Assembly (NCBI GenBank): GCA_029261675.1
Contig: JAJDBA010000319.1
Location: forward strand, 1-14,943
From: Nitrospinaceae bacterium
Lineage (GTDB): Bacteria > Nitrospinota > Nitrospinia > Nitrospinales > VA-1
DNA length: 14,943 nt
Reading direction: 5' to 3'
The translations under genes were made by a program, and so were the position numbers. The notes below the pieces were generated by a model that ran no database searches, was not told where the DNA came from, and saw nothing but the letters and a program-made list of their open reading frames with translations. Positions 1 through 5,724 of this stretch are shown one piece after another (the stretch's first letter is position 1; each line of letters opens with the position of its first letter).

Positions 1-103
1 ATACACCATCGGAACCCTGAGTTTGTCGCAATTTTTTCGCCATGTACTCAGACTTCCAAGCTTTGCACCCTGCTCCTTTGCAAATTTTGATTTTGTTTGA
101 CAT
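1..103 (-). CDS. Thioredoxin-like [2Fe-2S] ferredoxin domain protein, N-terminal part only (gene runs off the left edge)
   Basis: Only the first 34 codons are in the window. The start of the protein reads MSNKIKICKGAGCKAW, a short beta strand followed by Cys8 and Cys13 in a C-x4-C spacing. That pattern is typical of thioredoxin-fold [2Fe-2S] ferredoxins related to the 24-kDa (NuoE) subunit of complex I; the second cysteine pair would lie outside the window. The ATG is set by a strong ribosome site, AAGGAG, at 111-116 on the minus strand. A near-consensus promoter with a Fur-box-like operator lies directly upstream, so the gene is probably repressed when iron is plentiful. It is not Bfd, whose motif begins CxC. 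The electron partner cannot be told from here. Confidence 0.6.
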   Translation of the reverse strand, partial: MSNKIKICKGAGCKAWKSEYMAKKLRQTQGSDGV

Positions 104-118
104 TGGCAATCTCCTTTT

Positions 119-161
119 TGATAACGAATATCAATATAGTCACTTCAAGGCAGTTTGTCAA
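119..161 (-). promoter_or_regulatory. Sigma70-type promoter of the ferredoxin gene with overlapping Fur box
   Basis: On the minus strand a perfect -35 TTGACA (156-161) is followed by a 17-bp spacer and TATATT (133-138). The expected start is near 126. The 15-mer TGATAACGAATATCA (119-133) matches the 7-1-7 Fur consensus TGATAATnATTATCA at 12 of 14 positions and covers that start. This layout is typical of Fur-iron repression. The elements are seen directly; the regulation is inferred. Confidence 0.7.
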
Positions 162-235
162 GCCTGTTTTTAATTTATTTCACGGGGAATTATCCCTTTA
201 AATACAGGCATTTATAAAGTTTAAAATTTTCCTTC

Positions 236-265
236 TTGTCTTTTATTTAAAAATTATTGTATATT
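236..265 (+). promoter_or_regulatory. Possible fur promoter
   Basis: TTGTCT (236-241) and TATATT (260-265) are separated by 18 bp and would start transcription near 272, just ahead of the Fur box at 283-297. The -35 matches only 4 of 6 positions, and the whole area is very AT-rich, so other choices exist. Confidence 0.35.
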
Positions 266-282
266 TTTCCAAAATTTGATTC

Positions 283-297
283 TGATAACAATTATCA
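283..297. promoter_or_regulatory. Fur box in front of fur
   Basis: TGATAACAATTATCA matches the 7-1-7 Fur consensus TGATAATnATTATCA at 13 of 14 fixed positions and ends 12 nt before the fur ATG. It implies autoregulation, which is common for fur genes. PerR boxes have a similar layout, but the outer TGA/TCA bases favour Fur. Confidence 0.7.
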
Positions 298-309
298 AAA
301 AGTGAAATT

Positions 310-735
310 ATGCTTGATGAGCACGATATCTTTAAGGATTACTTACAACAATACAATCTACGCTGGACACCGCAAAGAAAACTGATTCTGGATGTGTTTC
401 TTCAACAATCGGGACATGTGCATATTGATGACATACATATTCGAGTTCGCGAGCAAGATCCCACCATCGGCATTGCCACTTTATATAGAACTATGAAATT
501 ATTGGTTGAGTCGGGTCTAGCGGAAGTACATACCTTCAATGATAAAACAACCTACGAACGCCTTTTTCAGGTTCGGCACCACGATCATTTGATATGCAAA
601 GTCTGCGAAAAAACCGTCGAGTTTGAACATCCACTTATTGAAAAATATCAGTTGGAAGTTTGCGAACGCCACGGCTTCACTCTAAAAAGTCATCGCATGG
701 ATTTGTTTGGTATTTGTAAAGATTGCCAAAAATAA
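310..735 (+). CDS. fur: Ferric uptake regulator, Fur family
   Basis: The 141-residue length is normal for Fur, an iron-sensing dimeric repressor that binds palindromic operators. The N-terminal winged helix spans about residues 1-80, with the recognition region around TIGIATLYRTMKLL (52-65). The dimerisation and metal domain follows, with the HHDHLIC signature at 90-96. Structural zinc pairs are Cys96/Cys99 and Cys136/Cys139. The histidines at 36, 38, 90, 91, 93 and 128 can supply the regulatory site. The Shine-Dalgarno is weak (AAAGTG). A Fur box just upstream and two more in the area, next to ferredoxin and bacterioferritin genes, support Fur over the relatives Zur and PerR, although the sequence alone does not fully exclude PerR. 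Confidence 0.88.
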   Translation: MLDEHDIFKDYLQQYNLRWTPQRKLILDVFLQQSGHVHIDDIHIRVREQDPTIGIATLYRTMKLLVESGLAEVHTFNDKTTYERLFQVRHHDHLICKVCEKTVEFEHPLIEKYQLEVCERHGFTLKSHRMDLFGICKDCQK

Positions 736-774
736 AAAGCCCCTTTCCATCCAAATAAACGGATGAAAAGAGGC
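728..774 (-). terminator. Rho-independent terminator of bfr, between convergent bfr and fur
   Basis: A 14-nt arm (739-752) pairs imperfectly with 761-774 across an 8-nt loop: GCC, CTTT and ATCC pair with GGAT, AAAG and GGC around internal mismatches. Read on the minus strand it is followed by TTTTTATTTTT (738-728), a proper U tract. On the plus strand the following bases are not U-rich, so it serves bfr best. It overlaps the fur stop codon. Confidence 0.7.
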
Positions 775-841
775 ATCATATTCTAGTCCCGCTGGAGCAT
801 TTTAATCTCCCTCCCACTTCAAAACGGGGATTGGGCTGGCT

Positions 842-1321
842 TTAATTATTATCTTTGCTCATATTCTCCATCATATAATTTTTAATACCGATGTCCTTGA
901 TACGTGTAAATTGAGTTTCGAGCCAGTCAACGCTGTCCTCAGTTTCTATTAAGATTTTGTCAAGAATTTCCTTGCTACCAAAATCGGATTTATCAAAACA
1001 AGTCTTAATATGTTTTCTCAATCGAGCCACATGCGCCAGTTCAATCTTGTATTGGTTTTTCAATTGCTCTTCTACACTTTTACCCACCAGTACGGTATCG
1101 TACTTTTGCATATCAGGAACGCCATCCAGAAATAGAAGTCGCTCAATCATCAAATTAGCGTGTTTCATTTCGCCCATAGATTCTTCTCGTGAATGGCTGG
1201 CTATTTTTTCATAACCCCAATCTTCCTGCATTTTGTAATGAATATAATAAATATTAATCGCTGTCAGTTCCGCCATCAACACATCATTTAAAGCATTGTG
1301 TACGGCCTTATCACCCTTCAT
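842..1321 (-). CDS. bfr: Bacterioferritin, haem-ligand subunit type with incomplete ferroxidase centre
   Basis: A 159-residue ferritin-like four-helix protein beginning MKGD, as bacterioferritins do. It aligns without gaps to E. coli Bfr numbering. Glu18, Tyr25, Glu51, His54 and Glu94 are kept, and Met52, the haem iron ligand, is present. At the last two ferroxidase ligands, Glu127 and His130, this protein has Thr127 and Ser130 (segment ETEDSVDWLET). The di-iron site should therefore be crippled. This is the pattern of the haem-binding partner in two-subunit bacterioferritins, which need a second catalytic subunit; none is in this window. The start is supported by GAGAGG six bases before ATG. 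The gene ends at a terminator shared with fur's 3' end. A Fur-like box lies about 120 bp upstream. Confidence 0.88.
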   Translation of the reverse strand: MKGDKAVHNALNDVLMAELTAINIYYIHYKMQEDWGYEKIASHSREESMGEMKHANLMIERLLFLDGVPDMQKYDTVLVGKSVEEQLKNQYKIELAHVARLRKHIKTCFDKSDFGSKEILDKILIETEDSVDWLETQFTRIKDIGIKNYMMENMSKDNN

Positions 1322-1372
1322 ATTTTACCTCTCTATTTTATTTTTCCGTTCACTCCAACCCTACTACCACCC

Positions 1373-1400
1373 AATCTACCAGACATTAAAAACCTGTCAA
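1373..1400 (-). promoter_or_regulatory. Probable bfr promoter
   Basis: On the minus strand a perfect TTGACA (1395-1400) lies 16 bp before TAGATT (1373-1378), leaving a leader of about 45 nt to the bfr ATG. A perfect TATAAT (1409-1414) further upstream is a second possible -10, but it has no good -35. Confidence 0.45.
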
Positions 1401-1438
1401 GCCCTTTAATTATAATGGTTTAAGATTGATACTAAGAA

Positions 1439-1453
1439 TGAGAATTCCTATCA
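1439..1453. promoter_or_regulatory. Fur-box-like palindrome upstream of bfr
   Basis: TGAGAATTCCTATCA matches TGATAATnATTATCA at 11 of 14 fixed positions; the 19-bp classical alignment (1434-1452) gives 13 of 19. It lies about 40 bp upstream of the TTGACA of bfr, too far for simple occlusion of that promoter. It sits inside a possible rightward promoter (TTGATA 1426-1431, 17 bp, TATCAA 1449-1454). The rest of the 240-base gap between bfr and map holds the bfr promoter and the inverted repeat at 1520-1540. Confidence 0.45.
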
Positions 1454-1459
1454 ACTAGA

Positions 1460-1550
1460 AACAGGGCCTTATCAAATAAATTGAGGTTTGACCTATGAAA
1501 CTCCCGAATAGGAAACTTCAAATGATAAGCCATATCATTTATAAATTTTT
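1460..1550 (+). ncRNA. Candidate Fur-controlled small RNA (speculative)
   Basis: A rightward promoter-like pair (TTGATA-17-TATCAA, 1426-1454) overlaps a Fur-like box and would start transcription near 1460. Downstream, CCTAT (1492-1496) pairs with ATAGG (1508-1512) and exposes a loop containing CUCCC, an anti-Shine-Dalgarno-type motif. A perfect 8-bp hairpin (1520-1527 with 1533-1540) is followed by ATAAATTTTT. The hairpin has only one G-C pair per arm, so termination would be weak. No open reading frame explains the stretch. The overall architecture resembles Fur-repressed RNAs such as RyhB or FsrA, but I see no sequence homology to them. Confidence 0.22.
1520..1540. repeat. Perfect inverted repeat between map and bfr
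   Basis: AAATGATA (1520-1527) and TATCATTT (1533-1540) are exact reverse complements around a 5-nt loop. The core TGATAAGCCATATCA also fits the Fur consensus at 11 of 14 positions. It could be a weak terminator (T-rich on the plus side), an operator, or both. There is no U tract in the direction of map transcription. Confidence 0.5.
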
Positions 1551-1561
1551 ACAACAGAAAA

Positions 1562-2326
1562 TTAAAATACGGTTTTTCCATCCAGGCGAGTCATAACATC
1601 CACTCCGGTATCGGTTACACAAAGAGTGTGCTCGAATTGAGCGGAGAGTTGTCCGTCTTGGGTGACGGCAGTCCATTTATCAGAAAGAATTTTCAGGTCA
1701 GGCTTTCCTAAATTGATCATCGGTTCAATGGTAAACACCATGCCTTTTTTTATTTCCAGTCCATCGCCAAAATTTCCATAATGCAAAATTTGCGGTTCTT
1801 CGTGAAAATTAGTGCCAATGCCGTGGCCACAAAATTCTCTGACAACAGTATAACCATGGCTTTCGGCCAAACCCTGAATCGTGGCACCAATATCCCCCAG
1901 CCTCGCACCCGGCTTGACTACTTCGATTCCTCGTTGCAAAGCTTCCTTACAAACTTCAACCAACTTTTCAGCTTTTTTCCTCGGCGAACCCACAAAAAAT
2001 GTACGACTGGTATCGCCATGAAAGCCTTTAAAATAGGTAGTGATATCTAAATTGACAATGTCACCATTTCTAAGTTTTCTATCTGAGGGGATGCCGTGAC
2101 AAATTTCGTCGTTAACCGAAGAGCAAATACTTTTCGGAAAGCCTCGATAATTCAGAGGTGATGGAATGGCACCTTTAGAGACGATATAGTCGTGACAAAT
2201 CTGATTCAATCTATCAGTCGTTACGCCAGGTTTTACATAGGGGTCAATCATCACAAGAACTTCTGCCGCAAGTTGGCAGGATTCCTTCATTACTTCAATT
2301 TCTTCTGGGGTTTTATAATGAATCAT
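1562..2326 (-). CDS. map: Type I methionine aminopeptidase
   Basis: A 254-residue cytosolic metalloprotease that removes the initiator methionine from new proteins. All pita-bread-fold ligands are visible: His77 (ICHGIP), Asp94 (NLDIT), Asp105 (HGDTSRTF), His168 (CGHGIG), His175, Glu201 (IEPM) and Glu232 (QFEHT). Length matches the E. coli type; there is no N-terminal zinc-finger extension and no type II insert. The ATG overlaps the end of era by 14 nt and no clear Shine-Dalgarno is present, so translation is probably coupled to era. No strong terminator follows in the transcribed direction; the inverted repeat at 1520-1540 is the only candidate. Confidence 0.96.
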   Translation of the reverse strand: MIHYKTPEEIEVMKESCQLAAEVLVMIDPYVKPGVTTDRLNQICHDYIVSKGAIPSPLNYRGFPKSICSSVNDEICHGIPSDRKLRNGDIVNLDITTYFKGFHGDTSRTFFVGSPRKKAEKLVEVCKEALQRGIEVVKPGARLGDIGATIQGLAESHGYTVVREFCGHGIGTNFHEEPQILHYGNFGDGLEIKKGMVFTIEPMINLGKPDLKILSDKWTAVTQDGQLSAQFEHTLCVTDTGVDVMTRLDGKTVF

Positions 2327-3221
2327 GGGGATATACGAACTCTTTAATTGCTTGTTTCTGGTCTCGCCAGTTTGATTTCACCTTCACAAATATCTTTAGA
2401 TACACTTTAGCCCCTAAACGTTTCTCAATTTCTACTCGAGCAATTCGTCCAATAGATTTAAGCATACTCCCGCCCTGCCCTATCAATATTTTTTTCTGCG
2501 AAGCTTTTTCCGTGTATAGAGTGGCATCAATTTTTACCACACCGTTTTCCTGCTCTTCAATGCCTCCCACAACTACAGCGACCGAATGCGGCACCTCTAA
2601 TCGAGTCAGACTCAAGACCTTCTCGCGAATGATTTCGGCCAACAAAAAGCTTTCAGTACAGTCCGTTATCATATCCTTTGGAAAGTATTCTGGGCCTTCG
2701 GGAAGGTACCCAACAATCAAGTCCTTCAAAGGGTCCATGCCGTCATCTTTCAAAGCCGAAACTGGGATGATTTCCTTAAAAACAGATTTATCATGGGCCT
2801 GAGCGATCAAAGTAAGAAGTTTCGGTTTTTCTACCAAATCGATTTTATTGATCACCAGAATTTTAGGTGCAGAAGTATGTTGCATAGACTTCAAAACAAA
2901 CTCATCTTCATCCCTGAATCCTTCCACCGCATCTATCAAAACCAAAATCAAGTCAACATCGGCATAAGTGCTTAATGAAGCCTTCACCATCATTTCATTT
3001 AAAGCTCTTTTGCTCGAATGAATACCCGGGGTATCTACTAGAATGATCTGCGCATCTGACAGGTGCAACACTCCGGTGATTTTGTTGCGTGTGGTCTGTG
3101 GTCTATTTGATGTCGCAGCCACTTTTTGCGCCACTAACCGGTTAAGCAAGGTAGACTTGCCCACATTGGGGCGACCCACGATGCTGGCATAACCCGATTT
3201 AAAAGAAGTAGTCTGACTCAC
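2313..3221 (-). CDS. era: GTPase Era, 16S rRNA-binding ribosome assembly factor
   Basis: A 302-residue GTPase that checks maturation of the 16S rRNA 3' end and 30S assembly. The G motifs are G1 GRPNVGKST (16-24), G2 around RPQTTRNKI (40-48), G3 DTPGIH (63-68), G4 NKID (125-128) and G5 SALK (155-158). A C-terminal type II KH domain carries GQGGSMLKSIG (248-258) and the end motif VKSNWR (281-286). The start is GTG: an in-frame TAA lies seven codons upstream, and the next ATG (residue 77 or later) would remove the G1 motif. The ribosome site is poor. The gene is read with map, which overlaps its last codons. Divergent hemW begins about 96 bp away. Confidence 0.97.
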   Translation of the reverse strand: MSQTTSFKSGYASIVGRPNVGKSTLLNRLVAQKVAATSNRPQTTRNKITGVLHLSDAQIILVDTPGIHSSKRALNEMMVKASLSTYADVDLILVLIDAVEGFRDEDEFVLKSMQHTSAPKILVINKIDLVEKPKLLTLIAQAHDKSVFKEIIPVSALKDDGMDPLKDLIVGYLPEGPEYFPKDMITDCTESFLLAEIIREKVLSLTRLEVPHSVAVVVGGIEEQENGVVKIDATLYTEKASQKKILIGQGGSMLKSIGRIARVEIEKRLGAKVYLKIFVKVKSNWRDQKQAIKEFVYPHDSL

Positions 3222-3305
3222 AAGCGGTCCGGCAGTTTAGTTAACAAATTTTCCACAAATATAACTTTCCTATGTAAGAATGAATCCAGTTTTCGGAACA
3301 ACACC

Positions 3306-3311
3306 TATAAT
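3306..3311 (+). promoter_or_regulatory. -10-like element of hemW, suggesting a leaderless message
   Basis: A perfect TATAAT ends 6 nt before the hemW ATG (3318), which would put transcription start at or next to the first codon. There is no Shine-Dalgarno between them. No good -35 is found at 16-18 bp spacing, which limits confidence. Confidence 0.35.
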
Positions 3312-3317
3312 ATTACC

Positions 3318-4451
3318 ATGAACCTAGGATTATACCTCCACATTCCATATTGCCTGCATAAATGTGGCTATTGCGATTTCAATTCTCATCCTGAGAATCA
3401 GAAAGAGTCCGTCCATTATGTCGAAGCCCTGCTGACAGAATTAAAAAATTATTCTACCACTTTAAAGAGCTATATCGTTCCCACTGTTTTTGTGGGGGGT
3501 GGAACGCCCACTATTCTGCCCCCCCTGCAACTAAAAAGAATATTCGATTCCATCCGGCAAAACTTCAATCTAACCCCTGACTGCGAAATCACTATCGAAG
3601 CCAACCCGGCAACCATCAAACTTGAAACTTTACAGGAAATTCGTGCGGCAGGCTACAACCGCATCAGTATCGGGGTGCAATCGTTCGACGAAAAGGAACT
3701 GCAGTTACTGGAAAGGGTTCATAACAAAGAAGAGATCCACTCAACCGTACATCGGGCGCGATCAGCAAATTTTGAAAACCTGTCTATGGACCTCATGTTC
3801 GGCCTGCCAGACCAAACAATAGAAAAATGGCAATCGCATTTAAAACAAGCCATTGCTAAAAACCCCGATCACCTTTCCACCTACAATCTTACCATCGAAC
3901 CTGCAACCGCATTTTTCAAGCTTCATGAGAAAGGAAAACTTTGTCTACCTCATGAAGACCTCCAATTAGAAATGTATAAAACCACAATTCAAGTTCTTGA
4001 AGATGCCGGATATTCGCAATATGAAATTTCAAATTTCTCGAAACCGGGTATGGAATCGCAACACAACATCAACTACTGGAATAACGGCGAGTATTTGGGA
4101 GTCGGAGCTGGAGCATCCTCCTATCTGAATGGAGAAAGATTCAAAAATATTAATTTGCCCTCGATATACATTCGTGAAATTAAGACTAAGGCAAGTGCGA
4201 TCGATTCACGAGAACGCCTGGAACCTCTGCACGCAATGGGGGAAACTTTGATGCTGGGCTTGCGACTTTTAAAAGGTATTTCTATTGATACCTTTGAGAA
4301 TCGTTTCCAAATATCCTTCCAAAAAGTTTATGGGAAGGCTGTCGAGTCTTTACTCAATCAAGAGCTGATTACATTCAACCACAACCGCATCGCCCTGTCG
4401 AAGAAAGGATTGTTCCTCGCCGACTCGGTTATCCTCAAATTTATGGCATAA
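3318..4451 (+). CDS. hemW: HemW, radical-SAM haem chaperone
   Basis: A 377-residue radical SAM protein of the coproporphyrinogen III oxidase-like group. The [4Fe-4S] cysteines are Cys12, Cys16 and Cys19 (CLHKCGYCDF); the Phe after the CxxxCxxCD motif, in place of a fourth Cys, separates HemW from true HemN. A SAM-binding GGGTPT is at 60-65. The haem-binding HemW signature HNINYW is at 249-254, followed by GVGAGASSY. A C-terminal winged-helix-like domain occupies roughly 305-377. HemW binds haem and hands it to target proteins such as respiratory oxidases; it is often misannotated as a coproporphyrinogen oxidase. The start has no ribosome site and may be leaderless. mazG follows after 5 nt, so the two are surely cotranscribed. 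Confidence 0.93.
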   Translation: MNLGLYLHIPYCLHKCGYCDFNSHPENQKESVHYVEALLTELKNYSTTLKSYIVPTVFVGGGTPTILPPLQLKRIFDSIRQNFNLTPDCEITIEANPATIKLETLQEIRAAGYNRISIGVQSFDEKELQLLERVHNKEEIHSTVHRARSANFENLSMDLMFGLPDQTIEKWQSHLKQAIAKNPDHLSTYNLTIEPATAFFKLHEKGKLCLPHEDLQLEMYKTTIQVLEDAGYSQYEISNFSKPGMESQHNINYWNNGEYLGVGAGASSYLNGERFKNINLPSIYIREIKTKASAIDSRERLEPLHAMGETLMLGLRLLKGISIDTFENRFQISFQKVYGKAVESLLNQELITFNHNRIALSKKGLFLADSVILKFMA

Positions 4452-4456
4452 AAAAA

Positions 4457-5242
4457 ATGAGCGCTGCATTTAAAAAATTAACTGAAATTGTCGACATCCT
4501 GATGGGAGAAAAGGGTTGCCCCTGGGATAAAGTTCAAACCCGGGAATCTTTGAAACCCTATCTAGTAGAAGAGGCCTACGAAACTCTTGAAGCTCTGGAT
4601 AGCAACAACCCAGAAGAAATCAAAGAAGAGTTAGGAGACTTACTCTACCAAATTTTATTCCACGCAAAAATTTCGGAAAACAAAAACGAGTTCAACATAA
4701 ACGATGTGGTGGAATCCATCAGCGACAAGATGGTGCATCGGCACCCGCATGTGTTCAAAGAAGAACACCTGGAAACGCCCGAAGAAGTAGTTACTCAATG
4801 GGAAGAAATCAAAAGCAAAGAAAAAGGAAAAATTGATAGAGAATCCGTGTTGGACGGCATCCCTCCTCATCTTCCAGGATTATTACGCGCACAAAAACTA
4901 CAAAAAAAAGCCGCTAAGCACGGATTCGACTGGGATAAAATTGATGATGTGTTTAATAAGCTGGATGAAGAGGTAGCAGAATTCAAAGAATCCGTTCTTT
5001 CAGGCAAAGAAATAGATATGACTGCAGAGTTAGGGGATATTATTTTCGTTCTCGTCAATATCGCCAAGTTCAAAAAAATAGATGCCGAAGAAGCCTTGCG
5101 CGCCACCAACAATAAATTCATTAAAAGGTTCCAGTATATTGAAGCCGAAGTTGCCAAACGCGGAAAAACTTTAAAAGAAACCCCCCTCGAAGAATTAGAG
5201 CAACATTGGCAAGACGCAAAACAGGAAAGGACACGGGGTTAA
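4457..5242 (+). CDS. mazG: Nucleoside triphosphate pyrophosphohydrolase MazG
   Basis: A 261-residue protein with two tandem MazG domains, as in E. coli MazG. It hydrolyses NTPs and dNTPs to monophosphates plus pyrophosphate, clearing aberrant nucleotides. Domain 1 has the entry motif GCPWDKVQT (20-28), the metal-binding EExxE at Glu38/Glu39/Glu42 and ExxD at Glu58/Asp61. Domain 2 repeats the pattern with GFDWDKI (156-162), Glu171/Glu172/Glu175 and Glu191/Asp194. The ATG lies 5 nt after the hemW stop in an A-rich stretch with no Shine-Dalgarno, so translation likely depends on hemW. The gene converges on the response regulator gene with only 21 nt between them and no convincing terminator. Confidence 0.95.
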   Translation: MSAAFKKLTEIVDILMGEKGCPWDKVQTRESLKPYLVEEAYETLEALDSNNPEEIKEELGDLLYQILFHAKISENKNEFNINDVVESISDKMVHRHPHVFKEEHLETPEEVVTQWEEIKSKEKGKIDRESVLDGIPPHLPGLLRAQKLQKKAAKHGFDWDKIDDVFNKLDEEVAEFKESVLSGKEIDMTAELGDIIFVLVNIAKFKKIDAEEALRATNNKFIKRFQYIEAEVAKRGKTLKETPLEELEQHWQDAKQERTRG

Positions 5243-5263
5243 AGATGTAGAGTTGGAGAAGCG

Positions 5264-5704
5264 CTACAACACAACAGGGGGGATCACAGCTTGAGCATAG
5301 GATCGTACAAGGTCTTTCACCTTCTCATAGCGGTTTCCCTGGTCAGATTTCACCAGATAACCCGCAATAACTTGTTGGTAAGCCTTGCAAATATCCTCCG
5401 GATTATTCGAGGTCGTCAAGACAAAAACCACCATAGTTTTTAGAATGGGATCTTTTCTTATAGTTTCTAAAACCTCAAAACCATCGACTCTGGGCATATT
5501 CAAATCCAGAAACATCATATAAGGAACAGGGATTTCTGTATTTTTTTTATCAGAAAACTCTTCATTTAATCTCGCTAAAATCTCGTCCCCATCACTAAAA
5601 GTTTCAAGCTCAATTTCCTTGGTTGTGACCATATCCTTCAAGGCCCTTTGAATCGCCATGATATCGGTTGTATCATCGTCTACTACAAGAACTATCTTTT
5701 TCAT
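5264..5704 (-). CDS. Single-domain response regulator (Rcp1-like)
   Basis: A 146-residue stand-alone receiver domain with no output domain. The acidic pocket is Asp9-Asp11, the phosphoacceptor is Asp67 (FLDLNMPRVDG), the switch threonine is in TTS (97-99) and the conserved lysine is Lys119 (YLVKS). The long alpha-4/beta-5 region and the motif NNPEDICKAY resemble Rcp1-type regulators paired with phytochrome and other kinases. The start is fixed by a strong GGGGGAGG. It begins 20 nt after the kinase stop, so it is almost certainly the kinase's phosphorylation partner. With no DNA-binding domain it must act through protein contacts or as a phosphorelay intermediate. Confidence 0.9.
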   Translation of the reverse strand: MKKIVLVVDDDTTDIMAIQRALKDMVTTKEIELETFSDGDEILARLNEEFSDKKNTEIPVPYMMFLDLNMPRVDGFEVLETIRKDPILKTMVVFVLTTSNNPEDICKAYQQVIAGYLVKSDQGNRYEKVKDLVRSYAQAVIPPVVL

Positions 5705-5724
5705 GGTCCTCCCCCTCTATCAAC

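Noticed and set aside
5246..5268. TGTAG/CTACA inverted repeat between mazG and the response regulator as a shared terminator
   Set aside because: Only 5 bp of stem, a 13-nt loop and no U tract on either strand.
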